64,000 nucleotides of DNA from Eubacterium plexicaudatum ASF492 (GCF_000364225.2 NZ_AQFT02000001.1:1922001-1986000), one strand, 5' to 3'. Counted from the first letter of the stretch, positions 8,844 through 18,836 are shown. Translations and numbers: made by a program. The notes: a model not told the origin generated them from the sequence alone.

Positions 8844-10850
8844 ATGCGTAATTTATCTATGGCACTTAAAAACCTGAAAAATAATTTCTCATTCTATGCC
8901 CTCTATCTACTGTCCGTTTCATTTGTAATCACTGTCTTTTTTGCATTCACTTCATTCTCGATGAATACAGTCATGCTTGAAAAAATATCAAACAACGGGC
9001 GAGTTGAAACGATGTGTAACACAATTTCCGTATTCCTCATGGCTTTTGTTGTTTTCTATATGTCATATTCAAACCGCTTCTTTTTACGCCGCCGTACAAA
9101 GGAACTCGGTATTTACGCCTTATTAGGATACAGAAAAGCCACAATACTCTCCCTGCTCACAACAGAGAACCTGCTCACCTGCTTCGGTGCTTTTATTGTT
9201 GGAATATTTGGGGGCGGCTTTTTCCATAAGGGGATTGTCTTTGGTATTACAAAATTATTGAATTTATCTGTCAATCATTCGGAAATCCCCTTTTTTAGCC
9301 CGAATGCCATTATGAAAACGGCCTGCTTTATTTTTGTTGTTGTCATAGTATTAGCCCTGTCCAACAACAGATTTCTTTTCAAGGCATCCCTCATGGATTT
9401 AGTGCGGTACGAAAAAAGTGCAGAAAAAAAGATGAAATTCCATGCTGTCCCGTCTGTCATTGGTTTTTTGGCTGTTATTTCAGGATACTGCCTTGCACTC
9501 GATATATTACGGGGTGCGAAATCTTTATGGCTTACAGTTGGTTTTTATCCGGTCGGCATGCTGACATTTGTACTCATACTTTCAGGGACAGTGCTTTTTA
9601 TCGCATCCTTTCTTCCCTTTGCGGTACAGGCAGGAAAGAAAAACAAACGAAAATTTTATACAGAAACAAAGATCATCACTGCGCCTGGGTTTATATACCG
9701 TATCCATTCAAACTCCGGAACGCTGATCATGCTTACATTATTGTCAGCCGCAACATTGACGGTTTCAAGCGTTATGGCTTTGTCGCTATACTATCCAATA
9801 GCTGCGGTATCCCGTATGGCACCATCGGAAATAGAATGCAGGATTGAAAGTGAAAGCGAAATAACTGCAATCAAACAGGTTATAAGCAACTATTCATCCG
9901 ATGAGGATATCACATTTCTAAGAACCGATATTTATAAAGTCACTGCCTCTTCGGGACAGCTCCCTGTGGAGTACAGCATCGGAACCTCCAAGGAGGATGC
10001 GGATAATGAAAAAATCCTGCGGGATGCAGGGTTCGAATGTATCCCATTTTCAAACTATATAGCCCTTCTGGAAGCACAGGGACGGACAAAAGCACCGGAA
10101 CACCTTACCGCTTTAAATGGCAATGAGTGTATTTTAATCAAGTACCAGCCGGATTCTGACAATGATGAAATGGGCAATGTTTATCCATTGCTCATAGGCA
10201 ATAATGAAATACCGGTTACAGTAACTGCTGTTACTTTGGATAATCCCATTTCATTTGCAAACAGCGTCGGCACTTTGATAGTAAGTGACGATTTATATCA
10301 TATGATAACAGAACAGGCAGTTCCGGCAGCGAAAGTCCTCAGCATAAACGGAAAATCCATTGAGGATAACGAGGCCCTGTTCCAGGCCCTGTCAGAATAT
10401 CTTTCGGGAAGCCCCTACCTGCAGGGAAACTCGCACAGGGTACACGAAATATTTTCCCTGAGCAGTTCCACATTCCTGTTGATCGGTTTTCTCGTGGTAT
10501 TGTTCTTTATAGCAACCGGAAGCATCCTTTACTTTAATAATGTTTCAGCCATAACCGACTCGAAATCTGATTATGATATTCTTCGGAAAATGGGGTATAC
10601 GGACAAGAAGATTAAAAAGATCATCCAAAAACAGACGGCAGCTTTTTTCATCATCCCATTTTTATTCGGACTGGCGGACTGCATCTTTGCCACGCTGGTA
10701 TACAAGTCCGCCCTCATGCAGAACATTCTGAAAAACAGCCTTGTGTTATATACACCCACAATGGCCGCAATTATGCTGACATTCATTATTTATCTGGCCT
10801 ATTACCATATGACCGTCCATACCTGCTGTAAAACTGTCCTGACAAAATAG
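8844..10850 (+). CDS. FtsX-type ABC permease, BceB-like
   Basis: 668 residues with about ten membrane helices: one N-terminal helix, a cluster of three in 60-180, further pairs to about 320, then a roughly 200-residue outer domain (about 330-540), and three C-terminal helices. This is the BceB layout, in which the large outer domain binds the peptide. AGGAGG precedes the ATG. It works with the ATPase encoded immediately upstream. In the Bce systems the permease also acts as the sensor for a two-component pair, and one is encoded next. The length fits the family. Confidence 0.9.
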   Translation: MRNLSMALKNLKNNFSFYALYLLSVSFVITVFFAFTSFSMNTVMLEKISNNGRVETMCNTISVFLMAFVVFYMSYSNRFFLRRRTKELGIYALLGYRKATILSLLTTENLLTCFGAFIVGIFGGGFFHKGIVFGITKLLNLSVNHSEIPFFSPNAIMKTACFIFVVVIVLALSNNRFLFKASLMDLVRYEKSAEKKMKFHAVPSVIGFLAVISGYCLALDILRGAKSLWLTVGFYPVGMLTFVLILSGTVLFIASFLPFAVQAGKKNKRKFYTETKIITAPGFIYRIHSNSGTLIMLTLLSAATLTVSSVMALSLYYPIAAVSRMAPSEIECRIESESEITAIKQVISNYSSDEDITFLRTDIYKVTASSGQLPVEYSIGTSKEDADNEKILRDAGFECIPFSNYIALLEAQGRTKAPEHLTALNGNECILIKYQPDSDNDEMGNVYPLLIGNNEIPVTVTAVTLDNPISFANSVGTLIVSDDLYHMITEQAVPAAKVLSINGKSIEDNEALFQALSEYLSGSPYLQGNSHRVHEIFSLSSSTFLLIGFLVVLFFIATGSILYFNNVSAITDSKSDYDILRKMGYTDKKIKKIIQKQTAAFFIIPFLFGLADCIFATLVYKSALMQNILKNSLVLYTPTMAAIMLTFIIYLAYYHMTVHTCCKTVLTK

Positions 10851-10987
10851 ATGCTGTACGAGACCGCCGCGTTTTCATGCCCGGCGGTTTCACACGCCTT
10901 TATGACAAATTAGAAATCATGCAAAGATTCCTGTTTGTATACCCGCAAATAAATGGTATAATGAAGCGTGAAAAAAGGAGGCCGAAT

Positions 10988-12553
10988 ATGAAGCATATAA
11001 CACTAAACCTTCTGCTTTTTGCAAATTCCATTTTGCTCATTATGTATATGGGACTGACCATAAACAGGAATATAGCATTTAATGCCACAGGAACCGTATC
11101 CCTGTTCCTGTCCTCTTTGATGCTCATAGACATTACTTATATAAGCTCCTGCAATGTCAGGGAAAACAAAGTCATCTCCCTGTTTTGCGGCCTGCTGGCT
11201 CTCCATAGCTGGTATATACTCCTGTCTGCGTGGGGCGATGCCCGGGCGAGTATGGTCTTCTCTGCTTTAAGCCCGGTCATATGGTATGTCTCCATAAATT
11301 TTATACTCATGTTTTTGTTTCAGAACAGCGGATATAAATTCAAGAAAGCAGTAAACATCTGCCTGACCGGAACCTGCATCTGCTCCCTTATTGGCCTGTT
11401 TGTGTCAAATGAAATATTCGCCCTGTTTTATGGCATACAGTTTCTGGCAGGCTGGCTTTGTTTCATTTTCATTGTTATAATCCATAGAAAAAGGACTGCC
11501 TTTGTTTTTAAGGCGGAATGGAAATGTATCCTTTTCTCCCTTGTAACGGTGATCATTTTATTCCTTGCCTATTATTTTTCTACAATGGGAGTCAATGGAC
11601 ATCTTTCTAATTTGGGGATATATCTTCCTGTCCTGCTGTTCTCTATGAGCATACACGGCATTATACGAAAAGAGCATAGCAGCGTCCCTCTGTCAACCAT
11701 ATTCAGCAGTCGCCAGTCAGCATTGATCCTGCTTGCCGGGGCAGCCATCTGCGGTCTGTCCGCCCTGGCTTCAGGCATCGGCCTCCCACTGTTTTTCCTT
11801 ATGCTGGATGCCATGTTTGTCCTTGTATATGCCTGCAACATTGCATTAGATTTTAATTTAAAACACGGAAAAAGTGCAATGGCCGGGGAAAGCAGATACC
11901 ACGCCGCATTAAAGCAGCTGCAGCAGGAAGAACAGTTAAACCTCGAATTTGCAGATTTCCTCCATGATGACATTCTTCAGGACCTGCTTTCCATAAAGAA
12001 CATGATGAAAAAGGCAGGCCACCCCGATATCCAGAAAACCATCACGGAAACCCTTGATAACATGAACACTTATATCCGTGAGCGGATGCAGGATTACCGC
12101 CCTGCAATGCTCCCAAAGCTCACTGTGAAAGAGAATTACCAAAGCCTGCTTGAATATATATCACAGTCCTTTCCGCACCGTAATATCCGTATTACTTTTG
12201 AGTGCCCGGACTCCCTGTTTTTAGCTGCCCCTTATGACATATTCGTATACCGTCTCCTGAAAGAGCTTGTCACAAATATTTATAAGCACTCAGTGGGTGA
12301 AAAAGCATGGATAACCCTTGCACAGGACAACGGAACCATAACGCTGCGCATAAGGGACAATGGGACTGCTGATGCGGACACCCTCTCATCCGCCGATCCA
12401 TCAAAGCACAGCGGACTTGCACTGGTCACTGAGCGTGTCAATAATATGGAGGGTTCTGTAAAGATAACCAATAACTTCCCGCATGGGGTCTGCATACAGA
12501 TTACCCTGCCAATGAAAGGAGATGTTTCTTATCAATATTTTATTAGTAGATGA
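10988..12553 (+). CDS. Membrane sensor histidine kinase, NarL-partner (HPK7) type
   Basis: 521 residues from ATG 10988, chosen for the AAAAAAGGAGG just ahead; longer in-frame forms lack a site. The N-terminal 300 residues hold about eight to ten membrane helices. The phospho-acceptor box is FADFLHDDILQDLLS, followed by HATPase motifs ELVTNIYKHS (N box), IRDNGTAD and SGLALVTERVNNMEG. That is the DesK/NarX class that pairs with LuxR-type regulators. Classical BceRS systems use OmpR-type regulators and a short two-helix kinase, so this operon is a variant. The stop overlaps the regulator start at 12522. Confidence 0.9.
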   Translation: MKHITLNLLLFANSILLIMYMGLTINRNIAFNATGTVSLFLSSLMLIDITYISSCNVRENKVISLFCGLLALHSWYILLSAWGDARASMVFSALSPVIWYVSINFILMFLFQNSGYKFKKAVNICLTGTCICSLIGLFVSNEIFALFYGIQFLAGWLCFIFIVIIHRKRTAFVFKAEWKCILFSLVTVIILFLAYYFSTMGVNGHLSNLGIYLPVLLFSMSIHGIIRKEHSSVPLSTIFSSRQSALILLAGAAICGLSALASGIGLPLFFLMLDAMFVLVYACNIALDFNLKHGKSAMAGESRYHAALKQLQQEEQLNLEFADFLHDDILQDLLSIKNMMKKAGHPDIQKTITETLDNMNTYIRERMQDYRPAMLPKLTVKENYQSLLEYISQSFPHRNIRITFECPDSLFLAAPYDIFVYRLLKELVTNIYKHSVGEKAWITLAQDNGTITLRIRDNGTADADTLSSADPSKHSGLALVTERVNNMEGSVKITNNFPHGVCIQITLPMKGDVSYQYFISR

Positions 12554-13136
12554 CCACGCCCTATTTTCAAAAAGTCTGGAGATTGCCTTATCGGATTATC
12601 CTGAGATCACATCATTTGAAATCATCAATGATATTTCCCGGTTGGACAGCTTCATTGATACCAACAGGCCGGATATCCTGCTTATGGATATAAACTTAAA
12701 AAACATAGCATCCGAAGATGGTTTGGAATTGGCAAAACAACTGCTGTGCCGATATCCGGAGCAAAAGATAGTGATCCTGTCCGGATATGACCTGCCAGTA
12801 TACCGCAGCGAGGCAGAAAAAATCGGGGCAAAGGGATTTATCAACAAAAACATAGAGCCTGAAAAACTGGTATCCTTCCTTTCCCAAATATCACAGGGTG
12901 CAGTTATTTTTAACAGGGAAATTCCGTTTTTAGAGGAATTGACTGAATGCGAAAAACAAATCCTGCGGCTTATAGCTGACGGTATGAAGCGAAAAAAGAT
13001 TGCAGCTATACTCTATATCAGCGAGCGTACCCTATCAAATCATTTGCAGCATATATTTGAAAAACTTGATGTTACCTCATCTGTTGAAGCTGTAACGAAA
13101 GCCATTCAAATGGGGTATATCTCTCCCATTTGTTAA
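12522..13136 (+). CDS. LuxR/NarL-family response regulator
   Basis: 204 residues. Receiver domain with acidic pair ILLVDDHALF, phospho-acceptor in PDILLMDINLK, and Lys in GFINKN; C-terminal LuxR-type helix-turn-helix LTECEKQILRLIADGMKRKKIAAILYISERTLSNHL is intact when read through. Translation overlaps the kinase by 32 bases. The nearest Shine-Dalgarno (AAAGGAG) is only one or two bases from ATG 12522, so translational coupling to the kinase is likely. Expected to control the transporter operon through the 7985-8024 dyad, or the box array just downstream; both are inference. Confidence 0.9.
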   Translation: MFLINILLVDDHALFSKSLEIALSDYPEITSFEIINDISRLDSFIDTNRPDILLMDINLKNIASEDGLELAKQLLCRYPEQKIVILSGYDLPVYRSEAEKIGAKGFINKNIEPEKLVSFLSQISQGAVIFNREIPFLEELTECEKQILRLIADGMKRKKIAAILYISERTLSNHLQHIFEKLDVTSSVEAVTKAIQMGYISPIC

Positions 13137-13203
13137 AAAAAGAGCTGTCATCCAGCACTCTTCACTATTTCATTCATATTTTACCACTTTACTCATATAC
13201 AAA

Positions 13204-13310
13204 CACGAAAACCCTTTACACTATCACGGAAACCCTTATATATCACGAAAACCCCCAGCAGGTTTCCGTGATAATACAGGCAGTTTCCGTGTCTGTATAA
13301 GGGTTTTGCC
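13204..13310. repeat. Array of six CACGRAAACCC boxes, three direct and three inverted
   Basis: Boxes begin at 13204, 13225 and 13244 (CACGAAAACCC, CACGGAAACCC, CACGAAAACCC) and are mirrored by GGTTTCCGTG at 13261, GTTTCCGTG at 13283 and GGGTTTTGCC at 13301. Spacing is close to 20 bp throughout, two helical turns, so all boxes face one side of the helix. The inner pair also forms a hairpin. It looks like an operator or iteron cluster rather than a CRISPR array. It sits after the regulator stop at 13136. Confidence 0.75.
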
Positions 13311-13338
13311 TACGAGTATCAACCAGTCCTTTTCCCAT

Positions 13339-13587
13339 TTATTCCATCTCCCTGAACGTGCCAGCCATTCCTCCCACAAGGCTCCACTGGCGCTGCATAT
13401 AGGATTTCAGATTTTCCGCGCTTTGCCGATATGCCTCACAAGCCACCTGCGGATCATCAAAATGCTCCATGATCGCACAGGCCGCACAGTACCCGCTCTC
13501 CATCCCCGCAGATATGCCCTCGCCCATCGGATTTAAGAACCCGGCAACCTTCCCGGCGAAAAGGACACGCCCCACTTCAATCTGCAA
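13339..13587 (-). pseudogene. FAD-dependent oxidoreductase (geranylgeranyl reductase type), C-terminal fragment
   Basis: The run VGRVLFAGKVAGFLNPMGEG and ISAGMESGY is the conserved C-terminal FAD-binding segment of FixC/geranylgeranyl-reductase-like flavoproteins, here with Lys-Val in place of the usual Asp-Ala after the Gly. About 80 residues remain; the dinucleotide-binding N terminus is absent. It is fused at about 13580 to a GLUG-repeat fragment from a different gene, so both are relics. Confidence 0.7.
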
Positions 13588-13774
13588 AGCCGACTACTCC
13601 GCCGGTGTAATTCCCGCCCTCTATGCTTATATTTTCCACTTTCAGGTTTTTCACCCATGAGCCGTCCCCTGTCATACAGCCGAACAGCCCTATACCGTCT
13701 TTCTCCGATATCTTTTGGAATGAAGAAAGGATCGGCTCCCTGATGCGGAAGGTGGATGCAGTGACTGTCGCCAC
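13577..13774 (-). pseudogene. GLUG-motif surface protein fragment
   Basis: About 65 residues carrying IGLFGCMTGDGSWVKNLKV and ENISIEGGNYTGGVVGFAD, which match the GLUG repeat found in large clostridial cell-surface proteins. Only part of one or two repeats is present and there is no anchor or signal. The reading frame ends where the flavoprotein fragment begins. Confidence 0.6.
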
Positions 13775-14298
13775 CGGCCTGGTTCATCTTCCTGTTCTGG
13801 CCGACAAGCAGGAGAAAAACTAAATTTTTCATATGGGCCGTGTGTCTCATGATGGGATCCATGGCCTTTTGCATTTCAGGCGGAAAAACAATACCGACAA
13901 CAACGTGCAGCATTTTTGACAGGACTATGCATTTGCAGACAGCACTGCGCAGTCAACAGGATAAATGTCGGAAAAATAATTCGCTGTTTGCGTTTCCATC
14001 AATTTGCCGCCCGACATACAGATAACCATATTAGGAAAAATTTTTTGCAGCTTCAATCCTGCTGATTCCGATGCCCTCATGCATTCTATCACCAAATATA
14101 AAACATCCGGGCTGCCTGCCATATGACTATGACACAGCCCAGATGTGCTTTTGAAAATAACAATTTTAACCACAGGCTTTTACAGTATTTTTAAATACAG
14201 CCAGCAAATGCATTCTAGAACCACTCTGGAAAACATGGGCATTCCATAACTTGCTCGAAGCAATATTTTATATACATAAAGCCAATCGGAACACCAGG

Positions 14299-15039
14299 CT
14301 ATTTTCCGCCTATGATTGACCACTCGCTGTCTTCCCAGTAAAGAACTGCATACCGCTTATGCCATTCACCTTCAGGATCAGCCAGATATATTTTCAGCCC
14401 CTGAAGCGGCCGGTTCCTGACATGAACGGTTTCTGTTCCGAACGTGATAAGGTTGAAAGCCAGTGTCCTGTCACCTGATACCAGAGTGAAAGGCTCGTCA
14501 ACCGTATTAATAGTTGTATCCAGCCTGACAACAGCTGACGCAGACGGATGGTCTGAATCTGTCCCCCCTGCAATAACATCTATTACAAAAATCTGTGCTG
14601 CACCATAATTACTTGCTGGAACCCTGGTTTCTAAAATAATCGCATTTTTATTTTCAGAAAACAGCTTCCCTGTCCGGAATTCATAATGTCCATAGACAGG
14701 AAAAATTTTTGCCATCGTTTCCCCAGTCCCAAGATGAATCCGCATCACAGTTATCCTGTCTTCTTCATAATCGCCAAACTGGTAAATGCTTATATAAACT
14801 TCATCGTCCGAATCACCAATGCCATCCAGATTTAAACCCTTAAATAGTTTTTTCTCCGTTTCTGCCCCCTGTGTCCAAAATGGCACATCTTTCGTTTTTG
14901 CTGTTGTACCACTGGCATCTGCTGTTAAAGGCGTCTTGCCTGCTTCCCGGTAAAAAAAATATTTATTTACACCACCCAGACACAATAATAAAAAGAAAAA
15001 AGCAAAAAATGTAATGATAAACTTTTTTTCATTCTGCAT
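14299..15039 (-). CDS. Membrane-anchored exported protein of unknown function
   Basis: 246 residues with an N-terminal hydrophobic anchor (about 7-25, FIITFFAFFFLLLCLGGV) and a beta-rich outer part. An acidic segment, LNLDGIGDSDDEVYISIYQF, resembles VCBS/FG-GAP-like loops, and the end (YLADPEGEWHKRYAVLYWED) suggests a repeat-propeller-type domain. No family is named with confidence. It has no obvious operon partner. The gene is uninterrupted, unlike most neighbours. Confidence 0.6.
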   Translation of the reverse strand: MQNEKKFIITFFAFFFLLLCLGGVNKYFFYREAGKTPLTADASGTTAKTKDVPFWTQGAETEKKLFKGLNLDGIGDSDDEVYISIYQFGDYEEDRITVMRIHLGTGETMAKIFPVYGHYEFRTGKLFSENKNAIILETRVPASNYGAAQIFVIDVIAGGTDSDHPSASAVVRLDTTINTVDEPFTLVSGDRTLAFNLITFGTETVHVRNRPLQGLKIYLADPEGEWHKRYAVLYWEDSEWSIIGGK

Positions 15040-15253
15040 CTCCTGATCATATTCTTAACTAATCTATAAATCTGCTTTCATTTTATGCTACATTACCATC
15101 ATTTAAATAAATTTGCAAGATTCATTTTTTACATATCCGTATCCTTTTTCATAATCCCTGTTGAATTTCCCCTGCCGTTTCCATTTTTCTGTAATGAGCA
15201 TTCTATTTCTTTTCAATCGTCCGTTTTATATGCAGCTCCAATCATACTTTCAA

Positions 15254-15295
15254 TTTCATCAGGCGCAGATTTGTGCCTGATGAAATTTCATTTAT
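15254..15295. terminator. Strong hairpin between convergent-type gaps
   Basis: TTTCATCAGGC...GCCTGATGAAA is a near-perfect 11-bp stem around a short loop, followed on the plus strand by TTTCATTTATTT. It lies 3' of the cell-wall hydrolase gene, which is read leftwards. The remainder of 15040-15365 holds no gene I can support. Confidence 0.6.
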
Positions 15296-15365
15296 TTACA
15301 ATTACAACATACGCAAATCTAAAAGCAGCAGCACACAGAGAATACAATTTTCCATTTTCTCCAGA

Positions 15366-16306
15366 TTATTTTACTTTAAAGATAACGTTGCTTTTTGCTG
15401 TAGTTAGAAATGCAAGCGGCTGGACAGAGGTAACAACATCACCGCTGTCATAATACGATTTATATAACGACCATGCAGTCTGATTCAGATACTGTTTATT
15501 ATCTGTTGTATTAATGGTCTTTGTTTGCGAAGAAATGCTTAAACCGTTTACTTTATATGCGGTAACACTGATTTTTGTCCCATCAATAATATTGCCAGCC
15601 AGATTGACCACCTTTTTCCACGCCGGATCGATAAAGCCATCCGCCTGCTTTCCGTGATAGCCACGTCTTGGAACCCTTGCAATTTCATTACTGGAATTTG
15701 CTGTAGCGTACTGGCTCGCTTTTCCAATCACCCGGGCATATATAGATGCTTTTGGATATTTTTCTGATGTCTCCCAATATCTGCTGCTATTCACTGAACG
15801 GTTTTTAATTACTATAGCAACACCTTTTTCATCATCCAGATTCTCATAGCCGCTTTCAGCAAGAATAATGCGTGCCATAAGATCCGTGTCATTAAAATTT
15901 CCTGACAGAATCTTACTTTGTCCCCATTGCGAAGTATTCAGCGGCTTTCCATATTTATTGAAATACTTAGATGAATGCACCGTATTCAAACGCAGGCAGG
16001 TACCTGATCCTGCAACCCCATCCTGTGTTATGCCCAGTTCATATTGGAAGCCTTCCACGGCTTTTTTTGTACTGCTCTGAAAACGGCCGCTGGCATCGCT
16101 TATGGTATATCCAATACATAAGCCGTCACGCTTGCCGTTCCGCTATCTGATATTGCCAGATCTGCACTGTAACTGGAAATAGACTCCATAAATGGCTGAA
16201 CCTGTTCCGGCACGCCTACTTGTACCTCCGCAGCTGGTGCCTGAACTGCCACTATACACAGACAACAGGCCAATGAAATTCCTTTTCTTATTTTTTTCAC
16301 TGTCAC
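15366..16306 (-). CDS. Exported cell wall hydrolase, SleB type (frameshifted)
   Basis: Start is taken as GTG 16306 behind GAGGAGGG, giving a signal peptide (KKIRKGISLACCLCIVAVQA). A peptidoglycan-binding segment follows (FQSSTKKAVEGFQYELGI), then a Hydrolase_2/SleB catalytic domain with LMARIILAESGYENLDDEKG and KGVAIVIKNRSVNSS. In spore formers this family degrades cortex peptidoglycan in germination; a vegetative role is also possible. The N-terminal and catalytic parts lie in different frames; one extra base near 16108 (in TATTGG) restores GYTISDASGRF. About 310 residues after repair. Confidence 0.75.
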
Positions 16307-16312
16307 AATTTT

Positions 16313-17276
16313 TACCCTCCTCTTTGATTGCAATCCATACTTCGGAATGTCCATGCACTGGCTGGCCGTTACATATCGGATACACTTCAATATCTGGCAG
16401 TTCAGCATATTTATATCCGGAAAATGGCAGCCATTCCCTGTAAAACCGTCTGAATACACTTTGGACATCTTCTTTCAATCGTCCATCATTCTCAAATATA
16501 ACCCAAGTAGCCGCAGGGATTTCGTACTCATACAGATCCGCAGGAGCAGAAGCATTGGTAGCAACGCCAATGTAATAATAGATTTCTTTTTGACTTTCAT
16601 ATACACTGATTCCTAGAGTGTGTCTTAAAATTCATTCCTGCCATCTGCACGCCCCACTTTGTGGGAGATTTGTCCCTCATTCGGGACAAATCTCCCGCAA
16701 ACTGTGACGCACAGTTGACAGAAAGCAATTTTAAGACACACTCTAAAATTCCGTTTGGCTCTTGATTAGATAATTTGCATAATTCCGAAAACTGGTTTCC
16801 CTGCAATGTGGCTTTCCAAAAATCGGGAACTATCCTTAAATTTTCTTCCGGATCGCAGACCAAAGGAATGCGGATTCCCACAATATGCAGAGGCTGTTTT
16901 TCCGCAATGTGATACACCATAGCACTTCCTCCTGTTATTTCGATTCTAAACTGAATTGCCGCATATGCCTGCAGAATACTCCCCGTAGCTTTTGCGGCTG
17001 TTGGCGCAATTCCGTGAACACTTTGAAAAGCCCGATGAAAAGAAGTCGGAGAAGAATAGCCATACTTCAAAGCAAGATCTATGACTTTCTCGTCTGTCCG
17101 TTGCAATTCAAACGCTGCCTGTGTCATTTTTCGGCGGCGTATGTATTCTGCCAATGACACGCTCGAAACATAAGAAAAAATACGCTGAAAATAATGGGGA
17201 GAACAACACGCAATGCGGGCGGCTCCGTCATATGATATTAATCAATGGCTGCTCCAAGTTTTTTCAACCATTCCAT
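16313..17276 (-). pseudogene. AraC-family regulator with GyrI-like effector domain, broken
   Basis: ATG 17276 follows GAGGAGGTAAGAAG and begins MEWLKKLGAAID, but a short deletion and shift remove the first helix-turn-helix; the second reads CCSPHYFQRIFSYV, SLAEYIRRRKMTQAAFELQ and YGYSSPTSFHRAFQ. The GyrI-like part (MVYHIAEKQPLHIVGIRIPL ... WLPFSGYKYAELPDIEVYP ... HSEVWIAIKEEG) is split by a MITE at 16614-16745. The frame stays open into the next gene. Regulators of this type bind small hydrophobic or cationic drugs. Two independent lesions make it dead. Confidence 0.8.
16614..16745. mobile_element. MITE copy 1, inside the AraC/GyrI gene
   Basis: Ends are inverted repeats of AGAGTGTGTCTTAAAATT, with TA on each outer side. 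The interior folds on itself (GGGAGATTTGTCC against GGACAAATCTCCC). It has no coding capacity and shares ends and most of its interior with copies at 18837-19000 and 57378-57452. Confidence 0.85.
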
Positions 17277-17529
17277 CTTCTTACCTCCTCGCAGACAAGA
17301 ATCGCTTAATCTGCTTTCTATTTCCTCTCTTTTTCTGCTATCTTTTGTAAACCTGCATATATTGTATCTGAATAAAAATTCGTTTCAATAACTTCCCGAA
17401 AAGAAAAACGACAGGGGTTTTACACCCTGACGCCTTATCACACATGTATATATGATTTGAATGAAATATGTAAGTTATATAGTGACGCCCAGGAGCTCAG
17501 CCAGGAAAGGGAAAAATACCGATAAGCCG

Positions 17530-17790
17530 CTACTCCAGTTCGCATCCACATTCCGGACAAAATTTCGGCTGTCGTCCACGGATATTGAATCTTTTCCCGC
17601 AGTTCGGACATTTATAAAAAATCAGAGCCTGAACAATTCCTCCGGCCATCAGCATCAGTCCAATAACCGCAATAGCATTTCCTATCATCGCCACCCCGCA
17701 TCTTATTTCCAGACATCCCCCGATAAATATCATAACTACACCACTCCAGATACCGGTTACCAGCATACAATAACTCTTTTTATAATTCAT
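17530..17790 (-). CDS. Small membrane protein with C-terminal zinc ribbon
   Basis: 86 residues. Two hydrophobic helices (about 8-26 and 34-57) are followed by CPNCGKRFNIRGRQPKFCPECGCEL, a four-cysteine zinc ribbon, here described by its CPNC and CPEC pairs at about 61 and 79. AAAGGAG lies ahead of the ATG. Such proteins are common and uncharacterised in clostridia. It stands alone between relics. The gap 17277-17529 to its right-hand side in the window holds only the AraC leader. Confidence 0.75.
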   Translation of the reverse strand: MNYKKSYCMLVTGIWSGVVMIFIGGCLEIRCGVAMIGNAIAVIGLMLMAGGIVQALIFYKCPNCGKRFNIRGRQPKFCPECGCELE

Positions 17791-18030
17791 ATAATCTCCT
17801 TTAACTATTCGATTCTTTACTGCTATCTTTTTAATGATTTAACCAGCGTGTACGATTTGCATAGTAATTTAATAAGTAATAAACAATATGTAAACCGTAC
17901 ATTCCAACTGAATTATATTATTACATATATCAATAAGTCAACACACTGGTGTTGAAGCTGAAAATCACGCTATTGCATCTGCTCATGATATTTCACTATA
18001 TTTTGCCAGATCGCTAACCCCAGCCAACTT

Positions 18031-18537
18031 TTATCCAAGACCTGGAATAGAAGCCGGTTCTCTATAAACATTTGTATTTATGGAACCTTTTTTTGCAGAA
18101 CCATAATTCAAAGATTGCATAACATGGTTGTAATTTTGGGAGGCTTTGTCCGGAACGCCATGTGACGTCGAACTTGCAGTAAAAGTTTCGGCTAAACCAA
18201 GCCGTTCTGTAGTTTGGACTAAATCATACCAGTTACTATTTTTCTCAGAAACATAAGAAAAAACGAACGTCTGTTGTACAATATAATCGACAACAAGTGA
18301 TTGAGTAGTCCCCCTGTCAAAGAAACCCGGATGTTGTGAAAGAATAAGAAAATCAGCAATCGCAAATTTAAGGTAATTTGCATCCAAAGCAAATTTTGAT
18401 AATGCTTCAACAGTTTGTAAAAATTGGTTATTTGTATATGAGTTGTCTGTTAAAAGGGTAAGCGAACCCGTATAGGCTAAAGGATTAGCCCTTCCGATGA
18501 AACATGAAGGGAGCAAATATCATTATTTTTTCTTCAT
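18031..18537 (-). pseudogene. Exported-protein remnant with stops after its start
   Basis: ATG 18537 overlaps the stop of the gene at 18534-18812 (ATGA) and reads MKKK, then two stops in the same frame; the frame stays open for a further 160 residues (ANPLAYTGSLTLLTDN ... EPASIPGLG). The start of an exported protein followed by loss of its signal peptide is the simplest reading. The family is not recognised. A few other residues match nothing I know. Confidence 0.45.
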
Positions 18538-18812
18538 GGATATTCCTCACTTTCAATCATTATAAATCCATCCTGTATCAAACTTTTCACACTGTTTTCC
18601 CCTAATGGAATATCATCGTTCTGGCTGTGAAATATATAACTCCCGTTGCTATGCTTGATGATATAAGCACTCTCATTGATAACTTCATAGGCATTCCTGG
18701 CTGACTCAATCTCCTCCAGTGGAACCTCAAACTTCGTCCGGATTATAAAAGAATACGACATGGCCAGCAACCCCGATGCGATTAGGCATATCCATAGTTT
18801 CCCTCTTTTCAT
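18534..18812 (-). CDS. Small anchored protein
   Basis: 92 residues with one N-terminal hydrophobic helix (LWICLIASGLLAMSYSFII) and an outer part with AYIIKHSNGSYIFHSQNDD. Its stop overlaps the next start, so the pair was coupled. No strong ribosome site is visible and a MITE lies 25 bases upstream, so its promoter may have been displaced. Function unknown. Confidence 0.5.
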   Translation of the reverse strand: MKRGKLWICLIASGLLAMSYSFIIRTKFEVPLEEIESARNAYEVINESAYIIKHSNGSYIFHSQNDDIPLGENSVKSLIQDGFIMIESEEYP

Positions 18813-18836
18813 CTGACACTGCTTCTCATATGCAAC

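Noticed and set aside
13204-13310. CRISPR-like array
   Set aside because: Units are only 11 bp with about 9-bp gaps, half are inverted, and there are no spacers of CRISPR length or cas genes.
13925-14173. 82-codon minus-strand frame (MVKIVIFKSTSGLCHSHMAG)
   Set aside because: No ribosome site, no recognisable family, and it lies among relics. Could be a tiny fragment, but I cannot support it as a gene.
17461-17955. 164-codon plus-strand frame opposite the zinc-ribbon membrane gene
   Set aside because: It is antisense to a gene with a clear ribosome site and motif set, has no start site of its own, and its composition is Ser/Tyr/Asn-rich as expected from reading AT-rich DNA backwards.
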